This document shows, one piece after another, positions 25,766 to 35,006 of a stretch of DNA of 56,531 nt (its first letter is position 1; each line of letters opens with the position of its first letter). This DNA comes from Spirosoma fluviale. GTDB lineage: Bacteria; Bacteroidota; Bacteroidia; Cytophagales; Flexibacteraceae. Position numbers and translations under genes: made by a program. The stretch is taken from the NCBI GenBank assembly GCA_945883425.1, contig CAMCXM010000005.1:1-56531 (forward strand), in the 5' to 3' direction. The notes beneath the pieces were generated by a model, which searched no databases, was not told the origin of the DNA, and saw nothing but the letters and a program-made list of their open reading frames with translations.

Positions 25766-25780
25766 TAATTATTAATTCTC

Positions 25781-28700
25781 GTGGAATATCATCCGTCCGA
25801 AATAGAAGCCAAATGGCAAAAAATCTGGTCAGAAAACCAGACGTATAAAACTGAATCTGAAACATCCGGCAAGCCCAAGTATTATGTGCTTGATATGTTC
25901 CCCTACCCTTCCGGTGCGGGATTGCATGTGGGGCATCCACTAGGATACATCGCGTCTGATATTGTATCCCGGTACAAAAGAGCCACCGGTTTCAATGTGC
26001 TGCACCCAATGGGATTCGATGCTTTTGGTTTGCCCGCTGAACAATATGCGATTGAAACCGGACAGCATCCTGCCAAAACCACCAAAGAAAACATCGCCCG
26101 CTATATTTCGCAGATGCAGAAAATCGGCTTCAGTTACGACTGGGACCGCGAAATCCGCACCTGCGAGCCGGACTACTACAAATGGACCCAGTTCATTTTT
26201 ATTCAGCTGTTCGACTCCTGGTACAACAAAGCGAGTAACAAAGCGGAAGACATTTACAGTCTGGAAGCTGCGTTTGAAAAGGACGGAAACCAGAAAATAA
26301 ATGCCGTTTGCGATGAAGACACCCCCTCGTTTTCCGCGTCAGATTGGGCAGGTTTCGGAGAGAAAGAAAAGGCCCGGATTTTATTGCAGTACCGTCTGGC
26401 ATTTGTCAGTGAAACCTTTGTGAACTGGTGTCCCGGATTGGGAACGGTGCTGGCCAACGACGAAGTAAAAGACGGATTTTCAGAACGCGGTGGTTTTCCG
26501 GTTGAACGGAAAAAGATGATGCAATGGAGTCTGCGGATTACGGCCTATGCCGAGCGATTACTGACGGGACTTGACACCCTCGACTGGTCAGATGCAGTAA
26601 AAGAAATGCAGCGAAACTGGATCGGGAAATCGATGGGCGCTTCTTTGTGGTTTGAGGTACAAGGACGAACTGATAAAATTGAAGTCTTCACGACCCGGAT
26701 CGACACCACATTTGGTGTGACCTTTTTATCGCTGGCGCCGGAACATCCTTTGGTAGCTGAAATTACCACCGAAGGTCAAAGGCAGGCAGTAGATGACTAC
26801 ATAAAATATGCCCAATCGAAATCAGAGCGGGACCGGATGGCGGACGTAAAAACCATCTCAGGAGCGTTTACAGGAGCATTTGCCATCAATCCGTTTAATG
26901 GCGCCCAGATTCCGATCTGGATTGCAGATTACGTTCTGGCGGGTTACGGAACCGGTGCGGTGATGGCCGTTCCAAGTTCAGACACAAGAGATTATGCATT
27001 TGCGAAACACTTTGATCTACCGATCATTCAGGTACAGGATGGCGACCGGACCGATATTTCACAGGATGATTTTGATGCCAAAGCCGGCACCATGATCAAC
27101 TCTGAATTTCTCAATGGACTTCCTGTAAAAGACGCGATCAAAGCCGCCATTAACTGGGCAGAAGAAAAAGGAATCGGAAAAGGAAAAACCAACTTCCGGA
27201 TGCGGGACGCCATTTTTGGTCGTCAGCGTTATTGGGGAGAACCGGTTCCGGTGTATTATGAAAATGGCATTCCAAAAGCTCTTGTCGTTTCGGAACTGCC
27301 ATTGATTCTTCCCGAAATCGACCAGTTCAAACCAACTGAAACCGGGGAGCCGCCTTTAGGCAGGGCAAAAGACTGGAAATACACGGCCCCCCAGCCCCCA
27401 AAGGGGGAGCTTGAACCCAATATCGGTTCAATGTTTTTATCGAAATCTCCAAGGCATAGCTGGCCAGAAGTAATTTCAGGACAAAAAATTCTGACTCATG
27501 AAACAGCAGATCCTTTCACTTATGAATTGCTTAAAGAATATGCCAGAAAGATGCGGTATGAAAAATCTACTGAATCTGAGAATATTCTATGGCTCCAGTT
27601 ATCAAATAAGAATCTTGAGCAGTTCAAATTCCGACGTCAACACATTGTAGGACAATTTATTGCTGACTTCATTTGCCTCCAGCATGATCTGATCGTTGAA
27701 GTTGATGGACTCATCCATCAACTTCCAGAAAACAAAAAAGCCGATATTGAACGGACCAACTGGCTAAATGAAAATGGCTTCCACGTTCTAAGGTTTACCA
27801 ACAGTGAAATTAAAGGTAACATAGAAGGTGTCCTTGAGTCCATTCTTAAACATTTGAACCCCACTATTTCAGTAGCTCCCCCTTCGGGGGCGGGGGGGGG
27901 CTTCGGGTACGAGCTCAGCACAATGCCAGGCTGGGCTGGAAGCAGCTGGTATTTCCTTCGGTACATGGATCCGAAGAACGCCAATGAACTGGTATCGAAA
28001 CCGGCCGAAGAATATTGGCAATCGGTGGATCTCTATATCGGAGGAACCGAACACGCTACCGGGCACCTTTTGTACAGTCGGTTCTGGCACAAATTCCTGA
28101 AAGACAAAGGATTTGTCACCACCGAGGAGCCGTTCACAAAACTGGTGAATCAGGGAATGATTCAGGGAAGGTCCAATGTTGTGTATCGACTTGCGGGTCA
28201 GAAAAAGTTCGTTTCCAAAGGACTGGTTGCCAATCGGGAAGTGAGCCAATTGTATGTGGATGTCAACATTGTAAAAAATGACATTCTCGATGTTGAAGCC
28301 TTCAAAAAATGGCGGACCGATTTTGAGGATGCTGAATTTGAACTGGAAAACGGACAGTACGTATGTGGCTGGGAAGTCGAAAAAATGTCGAAGTCCAAGT
28401 ACAATGTGGTCAATCCGGATGACATCTGTGCTGAATACGGTGCCGACACTCTGCGACTTTATGAAATGTTCCTCGGTCCTTTGGAGCAATCCAAACCCTG
28501 GAATACCAATGGAATCGAAGGCGTTTTCCGTTTCCTGCGCAAACTCTGGAATCTGTTTCAGATTCAGGACGGTGCCCCGAAATTCTCCGAAGGCGAACCG
28601 TCGAAAGAAGAGCTGAAGGCCTTGCATAAGGTGATTAAGAAAACGAAGGAAGACATCGAATCCCTGTCTCTTAACACCTCCGTCAGTTCTTTCATGGTGG

Positions 28701-29065
28701 GTGTCAATGAGCTTTCGGCCCTGAAATGTTCCAAAAAAGCGATACTGACCGACCTGCTTATTTGCATCGCTCCGTATGCACCTCACATTACAGAAGAACT
28801 CTGGGCTCTGTCCGGAATGACGGGGTCTGTGACAAATGCAACGTTTCCAACTTTCAATCCGGCCTATCTGGTGGACGACGAAATTGAATATCCGATTTCG
28901 GTGAATGGGAAGGTACGAACCAAAGTGACGTTCCCTGCCGACAAACCAGCAGGTGAAATTGAAAAAGAGATTCTGGCGATGGAATCGGTGACCAAATGGC
29001 TCGAAGGCAAAGCGCCTAAAAAGGTGATTGTAGTTCCGAAAAAAATTGTGAACGTGGTGATATAA
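25781..29065 (+). CDS. leuS: Leucyl-tRNA synthetase interrupted in frame by a DUF559 nuclease domain
   Basis: The 1094-residue class I synthetase charges tRNA-Leu. The start is GTG. Seen in order: HVGHPLGY (HIGH motif, 49-56), the editing domain with TTRIDTTFG and [63 protein letters not shown] (868-875) and the anticodon-binding helices ending [14 protein letters not shown]. Between DWKY (residue 534) and YELSTMPG (residue 710) lie 176 extra residues that contain a DUF559 PD-(D/E)XK-like domain. Without them the protein is 918 residues, close to the normal length. The insertion falls where many other bacterial LeuRS have their zinc (ZN-1) insert, a tolerant surface site; that correspondence is inference. 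No intein splice motifs are present, so the domain is likely retained. It is predicted to be essential and active. Confidence 0.95.
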   Translation: MEYHPSEIEAKWQKIWSENQTYKTESETSGKPKYYVLDMFPYPSGAGLHVGHPLGYIASDIVSRYKRATGFNVLHPMGFDAFGLPAEQYAIETGQHPAKTTKENIARYISQMQKIGFSYDWDREIRTCEPDYYKWTQFIFIQLFDSWYNKASNKAEDIYSLEAAFEKDGNQKINAVCDEDTPSFSASDWAGFGEKEKARILLQYRLAFVSETFVNWCPGLGTVLANDEVKDGFSERGGFPVERKKMMQWSLRITAYAERLLTGLDTLDWSDAVKEMQRNWIGKSMGASLWFEVQGRTDKIEVFTTRIDTTFGVTFLSLAPEHPLVAEITTEGQRQAVDDYIKYAQSKSERDRMADVKTISGAFTGAFAINPFNGAQIPIWIADYVLAGYGTGAVMAVPSSDTRDYAFAKHFDLPIIQVQDGDRTDISQDDFDAKAGTMINSEFLNGLPVKDAIKAAINWAEEKGIGKGKTNFRMRDAIFGRQRYWGEPVPVYYENGIPKALVVSELPLILPEIDQFKPTETGEPPLGRAKDWKYTAPQPPKGELEPNIGSMFLSKSPRHSWPEVISGQKILTHETADPFTYELLKEYARKMRYEKSTESENILWLQLSNKNLEQFKFRRQHIVGQFIADFICLQHDLIVEVDGLIHQLPENKKADIERTNWLNENGFHVLRFTNSEIKGNIEGVLESILKHLNPTISVAPPSGAGGGFGYELSTMPGWAGSSWYFLRYMDPKNANELVSKPAEEYWQSVDLYIGGTEHATGHLLYSRFWHKFLKDKGFVTTEEPFTKLVNQGMIQGRSNVVYRLAGQKKFVSKGLVANREVSQLYVDVNIVKNDILDVEAFKKWRTDFEDAEFELENGQYVCGWEVEKMSKSKYNVVNPDDICAEYGADTLRLYEMFLGPLEQSKPWNTNGIEGVFRFLRKLWNLFQIQDGAPKFSEGEPSKEELKALHKVIKKTKEDIESLSLNTSVSSFMVGVNELSALKCSKKAILTDLLICIAPYAPHITEELWALSGMTGSVTNATFPTFNPAYLVDDEIEYPISVNGKVRTKVTFPADKPAGEIEKEILAMESVTKWLEGKAPKKVIVVPKKIVNVVI
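27394..27411. repeat. Left inverted terminal repeat of the DUF559 element
   Basis: GCCCCCAAAGGGGGAGCT matches the reverse complement of 27874-27891 at 17 of 18 positions. It also forms its own hairpin CCCCC-AAA-GGGGG. Outside it the C-rich stretch GGCCCCCCA continues the likeness to the other end. Confidence 0.85.
27874..27891. repeat. Right inverted terminal repeat of the DUF559 element
   Basis: AGCTCCCCCTTCGGGGGC is the inverted partner of 27394-27411 and forms the hairpin CCCCC-TTC-GGGGG. A further G9 run (27892-27900) follows toward the outer end. Confidence 0.85.
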
Positions 29066-29091
29066 CCACCCACTGAAACAGACAATTTACC

Positions 29092-29127
29092 AAAGGCTGG
29101 GATGAAACGAACACATTCCAGCCTTTT
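29092..29127 (+). terminator. leuS terminator
   Basis: AAAGGCTGG(G)AT pairs with AT(T)CCAGCCTTT around an 11-nt loop, followed by a short T run. It lies 27 bp after the stop. Confidence 0.75.
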
Positions 29128-29199
29128 CCATTTGCAGAAACCGGCAAAACCGAGAATCTGAACTTTCCAAGAACTTCTTTGAACTTTCCTCTCTGAACT

Positions 29200-29232
29200 T
29201 TGAACTACTTTTCAGGAAGTTTTCTATTTTTG
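29200..29232 (+). promoter_or_regulatory. Promoter of the retropepsin-like gene
   Basis: TTG (29200-29202), 22 bp, TATTTTTG (29225-29232): the -7 element is an exact match, the spacing is at the long end. The ATG at 29252 follows after about 14 nt of leader. The -33 part lies in an AACTTTGAAC-rich repeat. Confidence 0.5.
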
Positions 29233-29251
29233 TTCCACTAAATTTAAAACT

Positions 29252-29629
29252 ATGTCTGTCATCAAACTTCCTCTATTATTCATGGGCTCCAAAGGCGAGC
29301 GACACCTGTACACCATGTTCGACAGTGGTGCCAATTTATCCTGCATCAATCCTGAATTTGTTGAAAATCTTGAACTACCAGTAAAGCTTGGCCGATCACG
29401 CAAAATTTTGACAGCTGAAGAAGGTGCTTACATTGAAGTTTCAGAAGTGATTCGCCTCGATTTCTTTCTGAATGATGTCCTACTTTCGGATGAATTCCTT
29501 GTGGTGCCCGGTCTGTCGGAAGAGGTGATTCTGGGTGCGGCCACTATGCAGAAGTGGCGGATCAAACTGGATTTCGAACACGATTCAGTTTTTGTAGATC
29601 CAAGGGTTGCGAAAATGCAACTCATCTGA
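29252..29629 (+). CDS. Retropepsin-like aspartic protease
   Basis: The 125-residue protein is a single-domain retropepsin-like protein. It carries MFDSGANLSCINPEFVENL, in which D-S-G-A is the catalytic aspartate motif (normally D-T/S-G), followed by the beta-strand pattern RLDFFLNDVLLSDEFLVVPGLSEEVILGAATMQKW, where ILGAATM corresponds to the second conserved hydrophobic-Gly segment. It would work as a homodimer. There is no signal peptide, so it is likely cytoplasmic; the substrate is unknown. Its stop lies 92 bp before the recG start on the same strand. Confidence 0.85.
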   Translation: MSVIKLPLLFMGSKGERHLYTMFDSGANLSCINPEFVENLELPVKLGRSRKILTAEEGAYIEVSEVIRLDFFLNDVLLSDEFLVVPGLSEEVILGAATMQKWRIKLDFEHDSVFVDPRVAKMQLI

Positions 29630-29720
29630 TTTCACTGCTTTTCTTTTTTTTCATTGCCAGTTTCAACCAAACCGAAATATCCTTCTCGCCGGAACTGAAC
29701 ACCTATGTTTATTTGAGCGC

Positions 29721-31844
29721 ATGGAACCCCGTCCCGAAGAACTGATCCCGGAACTGTCTGTCTGGAACCGGCCGCTGAAATACGGACGGTATCTGAGTGA
29801 AAAACAAATTCAGATCCTTCAGAAAGACCTGGAGATATTTACCCTCGGGGATTTGTTCCGTCATTTTCCATTCCGATATGAAGACCGGACGGTGATCACT
29901 GAAATCCGGCACGTTCACCTTGGTCTGACTTCGGTCCAGATCAAAGGAGAATTCATCAAATTTGAAAATGCCGGGGAAGGAAAAGCCCGAAGACTGGTGG
30001 GAACATTTGCCGATCCATCCGGGACCATTGAGGTCGTTTGGTTTCAGAAAATCGATTCGCTCCGAAAAATTCTGAAAGTAAAACAACCCTATCTGGTGTA
30101 CGGTCGATTGAATCATTTCAATGGAAAAACCAGTTTCACACATCCGGAAGTGGAAGTCTTCAATCCTAACGAAAAAAGATCTGGTCTTGAACCCGTCTAT
30201 TCCACAACGGAAACACTGAAGCGTTTTGGTCTTGACAGCAAAGGACTCTCACGGATTATTGAATGGAACATTACCGCTTTCTCAAAAGAAATCATCGAGC
30301 CATTTCCAGATCTGAAAATCAAAGCGTGGACAATGATTCCACTTCCAATTGCGATCAAAGAGATTCACAAACCGACATCAGCATCACTTCTGGCGCAATC
30401 GCAGAACCGATTGAAAATGGAAGAACTTTTCCCTCTTCAGTTTTTTATGTTGAGGAAGAAAAAGTTAAATCATGAAGTGAGCGTGGGCCATTACATGCCT
30501 AAACTTCAGGTTTTCAATCAGTTTTACGAATCCGTCCTTCCATTTGCCTTAACCAACGCCCAAAAAAGGGTACTGAAGGAAATCCGATCGGATTTGGTTT
30601 CAGGAAAACAAATGAATCGTCTTGTTCAGGGTGATGTAGGAAGTGGGAAAACCATTGTTGCCCTGATGGCGATGCTGATGGCTCACGACAATGGTTACCA
30701 GAGTTGCCTCATGGCGCCCACTGAAATCCTGGCCAACCAGCATTTTTTTTCCATTGAAAAACTAGCGCAGGCAATAGGACTTCAAATCGCCTTACTTACT
30801 GGTTCAACCAAAACATCTGAGCGAAAGAAAATTGCTGAAAATCTGGAAAATGGCTCGCTGCATATTTTAATAGGCACACATGCGGTGATCGAGGACAAAG
30901 TCCGGTTTCAGAACCTGGGGCTATCGGTGATCGATGAACAACATCGGTTTGGTGTGGCACAACGGGCAAGGCTTCACAACAAAAATCCGGATAGTCACCC
31001 TCCACACATTCTTGTGATGACAGCAACGCCCATTCCAAGGACATTGGCTATGGCATTGTACAGTGATCTGGATATTTCCAAAATTGATGAACTACCAGCC
31101 GGAAGGAAGGAAATACAAACTGTCCATCGGACCGAGTCCAGAAGACTTCCGGTTTTTCAGTTCATCCGGGAAGAAATTCAGAAAGGTCGCCAGGCATACA
31201 TTGTGTATCCAATGATTGAAGAATCCGAAACGCTTGATTTAAATAATCTGATGGAAGGATTTGAAAGTATCTCCAGGGCGTTTCCAGAATACCCATTGAG
31301 CATGGTTCATGGAAAAATGAAACCGTCCGACAAAGATTTCGAGATGGCAAGGTTTGTTAATGGGGAAACAAAAATAATGGTGGCCACCACTGTGATTGAA
31401 GTGGGCGTGAACGTACCCAACGCATCCATCATGTTGATAGAAAACTCAGAGCGGTTCGGACTCACACAGATGCATCAGCTTCGCGGCAGGGTTGGCAGAG
31501 GGGAATATCAAAGCTATTGCATTTTGATGACGGGTCCGAAATTAAGCCGGGAAGGAAAAATCCGGATTGAAACCTTGTGCAGGACAAGCAATGGTTTTGA
31601 AATCGCGGAAACCGACCTCAAGCTCAGAGGACCCGGAGACATTATGGGAACCAAGCAGAGTGGAATCGCCGATCTCAAGCTTACGAACCTTGCTGAAGAT
31701 GGAGATTTATTAGAATTTATTAAACAAATAACACAAACCATCATTGAAGAAGATCCGAATTTAGAAAACCCTCAATTTCAATTACTTAAGTCGCACTTAG
31801 CCGACATCAGCAAGCAAAAAATATATTGGAATAACATCTCTTGA
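29721..31844 (+). CDS. recG: ATP-dependent DNA helicase RecG
   Basis: The 707-residue protein has RecG's N-terminal wedge domain (OB-fold region RYEDRTVITEIRHVHLGLTSVQIKGEF) and a two-lobe SF2 helicase core: Walker A LVQGDVGSGKTIVALMAM, the Walker B LSVIDEQHRFGVAQR (DEQH), MTATPIPRTLAM, TTVIEVGVNVPNASIMLI and QLRGRVGRGEYQSYCIL. The TRG-like C-terminal part LKLRGPGDIMGTKQSG is present. It remodels stalled replication forks and Holliday junctions. ATG 29721 (MEPRPEEL) is preferred over an upstream in-frame extension that is unlike RecG and overlaps the retropepsin gene. Identification is secure. Confidence 0.95.
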   Translation: MEPRPEELIPELSVWNRPLKYGRYLSEKQIQILQKDLEIFTLGDLFRHFPFRYEDRTVITEIRHVHLGLTSVQIKGEFIKFENAGEGKARRLVGTFADPSGTIEVVWFQKIDSLRKILKVKQPYLVYGRLNHFNGKTSFTHPEVEVFNPNEKRSGLEPVYSTTETLKRFGLDSKGLSRIIEWNITAFSKEIIEPFPDLKIKAWTMIPLPIAIKEIHKPTSASLLAQSQNRLKMEELFPLQFFMLRKKKLNHEVSVGHYMPKLQVFNQFYESVLPFALTNAQKRVLKEIRSDLVSGKQMNRLVQGDVGSGKTIVALMAMLMAHDNGYQSCLMAPTEILANQHFFSIEKLAQAIGLQIALLTGSTKTSERKKIAENLENGSLHILIGTHAVIEDKVRFQNLGLSVIDEQHRFGVAQRARLHNKNPDSHPPHILVMTATPIPRTLAMALYSDLDISKIDELPAGRKEIQTVHRTESRRLPVFQFIREEIQKGRQAYIVYPMIEESETLDLNNLMEGFESISRAFPEYPLSMVHGKMKPSDKDFEMARFVNGETKIMVATTVIEVGVNVPNASIMLIENSERFGLTQMHQLRGRVGRGEYQSYCILMTGPKLSREGKIRIETLCRTSNGFEIAETDLKLRGPGDIMGTKQSGIADLKLTNLAEDGDLLEFIKQITQTIIEEDPNLENPQFQLLKSHLADISKQKIYWNNIS

Positions 31845-31969
31845 TTTCAATTTGAGGTCTGAAAATCAGGAAAACAATCTTCAATAGATTTTTTTTTACA
31901 GAACCCTTTCTATTTTTACCCTTCCAAAGTCTTATCTATTACTGTTTATAAGGCCTTTCAAATCCTCGT

Positions 31970-34123
31970 ATGAATTTAAATAAATATCTGTTTCTCATAG
32001 GTTTATCCAGCCTTTCAGTCCTAACTGCCTGCAACAATGAACCTAAGCATGAAACTCAGGAAGCTCCTAAGGTAGCCATCACAAACAATGACATAGAGCA
32101 GGCAAGAGAGCTTATTCTCCCAAATCCAGTTACCGACAGCACATGGTCAATTGACAGCAGCAACACTGGTTTCGGCCAAAGGCAGGACTTCAATGCTGAT
32201 TCTGCCAGTGTTAAACACTTATTTGCCAGTGAGGAAAATGCTGACTGGTATAAGTTTACCGCTCAAACTGATACATCAATTGCAGTAACGGTAGAACCTA
32301 ACGACCCATCAGCCGAATACGACATGGTGGTTTTTAAAAGCACTGGAGACAGTACAGGTTCGGATCTTAGAAAAGGTTTGATTCCTGCCATCCGTTCAAA
32401 CTTTGCCAAAATTGCAAAAGCAGGAGACACGATTACTGGTCTTTATTGCGATTCCAGGCTTGCTGATTTTGTTCCGAGTGATTCGACCAGCCAGTTTTCC
32501 AGGGCGTTCCGGATTCAAACTGGTGAAACCTATTATGTTGTTTTAAATACAACTACCGCCAAAGGCAACGGATATAAACTACGGATTCATTCCTGCGCTC
32601 CTGGTGAAGGAGGAAATCGGGATCATGGCAACCCAGCCACTTTAACCCCATCGGCACAAGGGCCTGTGATCAATTCTTTCTCGCCTTCCAGGGCTTCTAG
32701 GGGTAAATCTGTCCGAATTTCTGGTGAACATTTATCTGGAACTTCTTCTGTTACATTTGGTGGGGTAGAAGCATCTTCATTTGAAGTCATCTCAGATTCG
32801 GAAGTAAAAGCAGTTGTAGGTTCTGGTGCATCCGGAAATGTGGTCATCTCAACAGCCGATGGAACTGCTGAAAAAGATGCCTTTACATATCTTAAAAAAA
32901 CCTCCCGCAAGAAAGGTTCCCATACAAAAAGAAAGCACAGGGATGCTGATAATGGAGATTATTACATCGTGAAGCCAAAAGATACCATGTTTTCAATTGC
33001 GTTCATTTTCGGTATGACGGTAGATGAAGTAATGAAACTGAACAAACTGGATAACACAAACGTATTTGTTGGTCAAAAACTGAAAGTCATCAGACGACAA
33101 CTTCCTCAAAATAAAATCCAAAAAAAAGTATCCAGCAGTAAGCCTGTTAAACCATCTCCTCCCCTACCTGGAAGTACAACGCATCCAGATGTGATTGCAA
33201 AAAATAAAGAAATAGAAAAAGCAAAACAAGCAGCCAAAGCGAAAGAAATGGCGACCAAAACGGTTGATAAACCTGCTACAGAAACTCCTGTAACGGAGAT
33301 TCAGGGCCGCAATCCAAACTTCAACCCAACACCCGCTTTTCCAACAAACAATCCGAAGATTAACAGCGGTGTCGATTCGAAAAACTCGATCGCTCCTGCC
33401 GATAAATCATTTTATGTGTATTGCAATGTTACATCGGGGGTGAACAAGCAAGCCGTTGCCGGAACACTTCAGGTAGTGGACCTGAAAAAAAAGGACCTTG
33501 TTTATAATGTTCAGGCCAACAAAACGCAGGCGGTTCCATTGTTCAATGCTGGTGGAAAACAGAAGCTCTTTATTTGCGACATTTTCGGTTACAAGAAACA
33601 AGACTTTGACCTGAACCTGGATAACATCATCAATGACTCTACCGCTCAGCAGGTACAAATTGTAGATGATACCATCGTTATCAACTTCGAGCTTCGCCGT
33701 CTGGAAAAAGGGGATGTGGCGGTTGCGTACAACATTTTCTTTTATGATGATGCTTCCGTTATGCTTCCGAAGTCTACGTACGAGTTGGATCAGTTACTGG
33801 AATTGATGCTTGAAAACAACAAAATCAAAATCCGGATTCACGGACATACCAATACCAGCAAACTCGGTAAAATTCTGTACCTCGAAAAAGGCGATAAAAC
33901 CTTTTTCCGATTGACTGCCAAAAACAAGGAAACATTTGGGCCGGCACGTTTACTTTCGAAGAAACGGGCGGAGACCATCAAATGGTATCTGGAATCGAAA
34001 CGAATTACCGACGACCGTATTCAGGTTGAAGGCCATGGCGGAAGCCAGATGCTTTATCCGAATACACACCCGCTGGCTTTCAAAAACAAACGGGTAGAAG
34101 TTGAAATATTAGAAGACAAATAA
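31970..34123 (+). CDS. Lipoprotein with PPC-like, TIG/IPT, LysM and OmpA-like domains
   Basis: The 717-residue protein has a lipoprotein signal (MNLNKYLFLIGLSSLSVLTAC). A PPC-like beta domain lies at about 80-190 (DWYKFTAQTDTSIAVTV). An IPT/TIG domain spans about 225-305 (INSFSPSRASRGKSVRISGEHL). A LysM spans about 330-375 (YYIVKPKDTMFSIAFIFGMTVDEVMKLNKLD). A basic/Pro-rich linker follows. The C-terminal OmpA-like domain runs from about 590. There the usual GHTD has become GHTN (Asp to Asn), and 38 rather than 15 residues separate it from the Arg of LSKKRA; NKRVEVEI is kept. It is probably an envelope anchor linking the outer membrane to peptidoglycan, but binding may rely on LysM. Confidence 0.85.
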   Translation: MNLNKYLFLIGLSSLSVLTACNNEPKHETQEAPKVAITNNDIEQARELILPNPVTDSTWSIDSSNTGFGQRQDFNADSASVKHLFASEENADWYKFTAQTDTSIAVTVEPNDPSAEYDMVVFKSTGDSTGSDLRKGLIPAIRSNFAKIAKAGDTITGLYCDSRLADFVPSDSTSQFSRAFRIQTGETYYVVLNTTTAKGNGYKLRIHSCAPGEGGNRDHGNPATLTPSAQGPVINSFSPSRASRGKSVRISGEHLSGTSSVTFGGVEASSFEVISDSEVKAVVGSGASGNVVISTADGTAEKDAFTYLKKTSRKKGSHTKRKHRDADNGDYYIVKPKDTMFSIAFIFGMTVDEVMKLNKLDNTNVFVGQKLKVIRRQLPQNKIQKKVSSSKPVKPSPPLPGSTTHPDVIAKNKEIEKAKQAAKAKEMATKTVDKPATETPVTEIQGRNPNFNPTPAFPTNNPKINSGVDSKNSIAPADKSFYVYCNVTSGVNKQAVAGTLQVVDLKKKDLVYNVQANKTQAVPLFNAGGKQKLFICDIFGYKKQDFDLNLDNIINDSTAQQVQIVDDTIVINFELRRLEKGDVAVAYNIFFYDDASVMLPKSTYELDQLLELMLENNKIKIRIHGHTNTSKLGKILYLEKGDKTFFRLTAKNKETFGPARLLSKKRAETIKWYLESKRITDDRIQVEGHGGSQMLYPNTHPLAFKNKRVEVEILEDK

Positions 34124-34154
34124 CGTTTTCTGCGGGTAATACCGCCGTTTCACC

Positions 34155-35000
34155 ATGCAAACCTCCCTCAACATTTACTCTCCGGAAAACGGAAAAAATG
34201 CCACCATCGGCTGGCTGGTTTCGATTGCTTTTCATGTTATCCTGATTTTGCTTTTCTTTTTCGCTATGGCCTGGGAAAAGCAAAATCCGCCAATTATGGA
34301 AAATGTGTATGGCGTGGAAGTGAATTTTGGAACCAGTGACCAAGGTTTCGGTGAAGAGCAAAATTTCACTCCGCCCGGTCCGGATCCAGCTCCTGAAAAA
34401 ACAGAAGTAACGCCATCCAATCCGGTAGAAGAAACAACCACCACTCAGGAACCCGAACAGGCCGAACCTGAAAAGGTGATCACCGGAGACGATGAAAGTG
34501 TCGCCGTAGCACCGGAAGCCAAACCCAAAAAAGCAGTTGAAGCAGAAGTCACTCCTGCCAAAACTACCCCCTCTAAACCAACTGCTCAGTCTTTATTTCC
34601 CAGTGAAAAATCCAGCCCTTCGAACAACAACAACGGAAACAAACCCGGAACCGTTGGTGACATGGGCGTAAAAGGAGGCAATCCAGACGCCAGAGGAATT
34701 TATGAAGGCAACCCGGGCAAAGGAAAAGGCGGACCCAGTCTTGATATGTCTGGCTGGAAATGGGACAGTAAACCGACCATCAATGATGAATCAACCGAAG
34801 AAGGAAAAATCGTTTTCCAGATCAAGGTAGATGAAGAAGGAAACATCATTGCAGTGACCGTTCAGGAGAACAATGTGAGCCCGGCATTGGTTAAAAAATA
34901 CAAGAAGGAAGTCGAGAGTCTTTCTTTCTCCCGTACCAGTGGAGGCAATTCCGGTGAAGGCGCAACCGGACGAATTACATTCATCATTACATCCCGTTAA
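34155..35000 (+). CDS. TonB-like energy transducer
   Basis: The 281-residue protein has an N-terminal cytoplasmic part, one transmembrane helix at about residues 22-40 (WLVSIAFHVILILLFFFAMAW), an extended Pro/Glu/Lys-rich periplasmic linker, and a short C-terminal beta domain (EGKIVFQIKVDEEGNIIAVTVQENNVSPALVKKYKKEVESLSF). This is the topology of TonB/TolA-like proteins that transmit proton-motive force to outer-membrane receptors. exbB and exbD are not next to it. Start ATG 34155 leaves 31 bp after the lipoprotein gene, and folC follows 6 bp later, so cotranscription is likely. Confidence 0.8.
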   Translation: MQTSLNIYSPENGKNATIGWLVSIAFHVILILLFFFAMAWEKQNPPIMENVYGVEVNFGTSDQGFGEEQNFTPPGPDPAPEKTEVTPSNPVEETTTTQEPEQAEPEKVITGDDESVAVAPEAKPKKAVEAEVTPAKTTPSKPTAQSLFPSEKSSPSNNNNGNKPGTVGDMGVKGGNPDARGIYEGNPGKGKGGPSLDMSGWKWDSKPTINDESTEEGKIVFQIKVDEEGNIIAVTVQENNVSPALVKKYKKEVESLSFSRTSGGNSGEGATGRITFIITSR

Positions 35001-35006
35001 TTTTTT

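Larger units (their letters stand above)
25167..25780 (+). mobile_element. Putative four-helix-bundle (S23/IVP) cassette with inverted ends
   Basis: The 614-bp segment runs from the stop codon of the TPR lipoprotein gene to the base before the leuS GTG. Its left end GAGAATTAAGAAT (25167-25179) and right end ATTATTAATTCTC (25768-25780) are inverted repeats matching at 12 of 13 positions. The left end also has a second 14-bp copy of the unit (25181-25194). Inside lies one gene, the four-helix-bundle protein, followed by ten heptamer repeats. No target duplication was found. The element interpretation is inference from the ends and composition. Confidence 0.5.
27383..27907 (+). mobile_element. 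In-frame DUF559 element inside leuS
   Basis: A 525-bp element bounded by TAC on both sides (27380-27382 and 27908-27910), each a Tyr codon in frame, so 528 bp equals 176 codons. The interior encodes a DUF559 domain: [56 protein letters not shown] (27625 onward, with the nuclease Asp and E-x-D), and [24 protein letters not shown]. Both ends are inverted GC-rich hairpins translated as APQPPKGEL and [12 protein letters not shown]559 proteins are related to Vsr/MutH-type nucleases. I take it to be a selfish or domesticated insertion; the 3-bp duplication is short and could be coincidence. Confidence 0.75.

Noticed and set aside
27383-27907. The leuS insert as an intein or a group I/II intron
   Set aside because: No Cys/Ser at the N-splice site or His-Asn at the C-splice site, and the insertion keeps the frame with a DUF559 rather than a homing-endonuclease/HINT fold. 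No intron core is seen, and the domain is translated as part of the protein.
29607-29720. Longer RecG start
   Set aside because: It overlaps the retropepsin end and encodes residues unlike RecG; MEPRPEEL at 29721 fits better.
34128-34152. Small hairpin GCGG-GTAATA-CCGC before the TonB-like gene as a terminator
   Set aside because: The stem is only four pairs and no T run follows.
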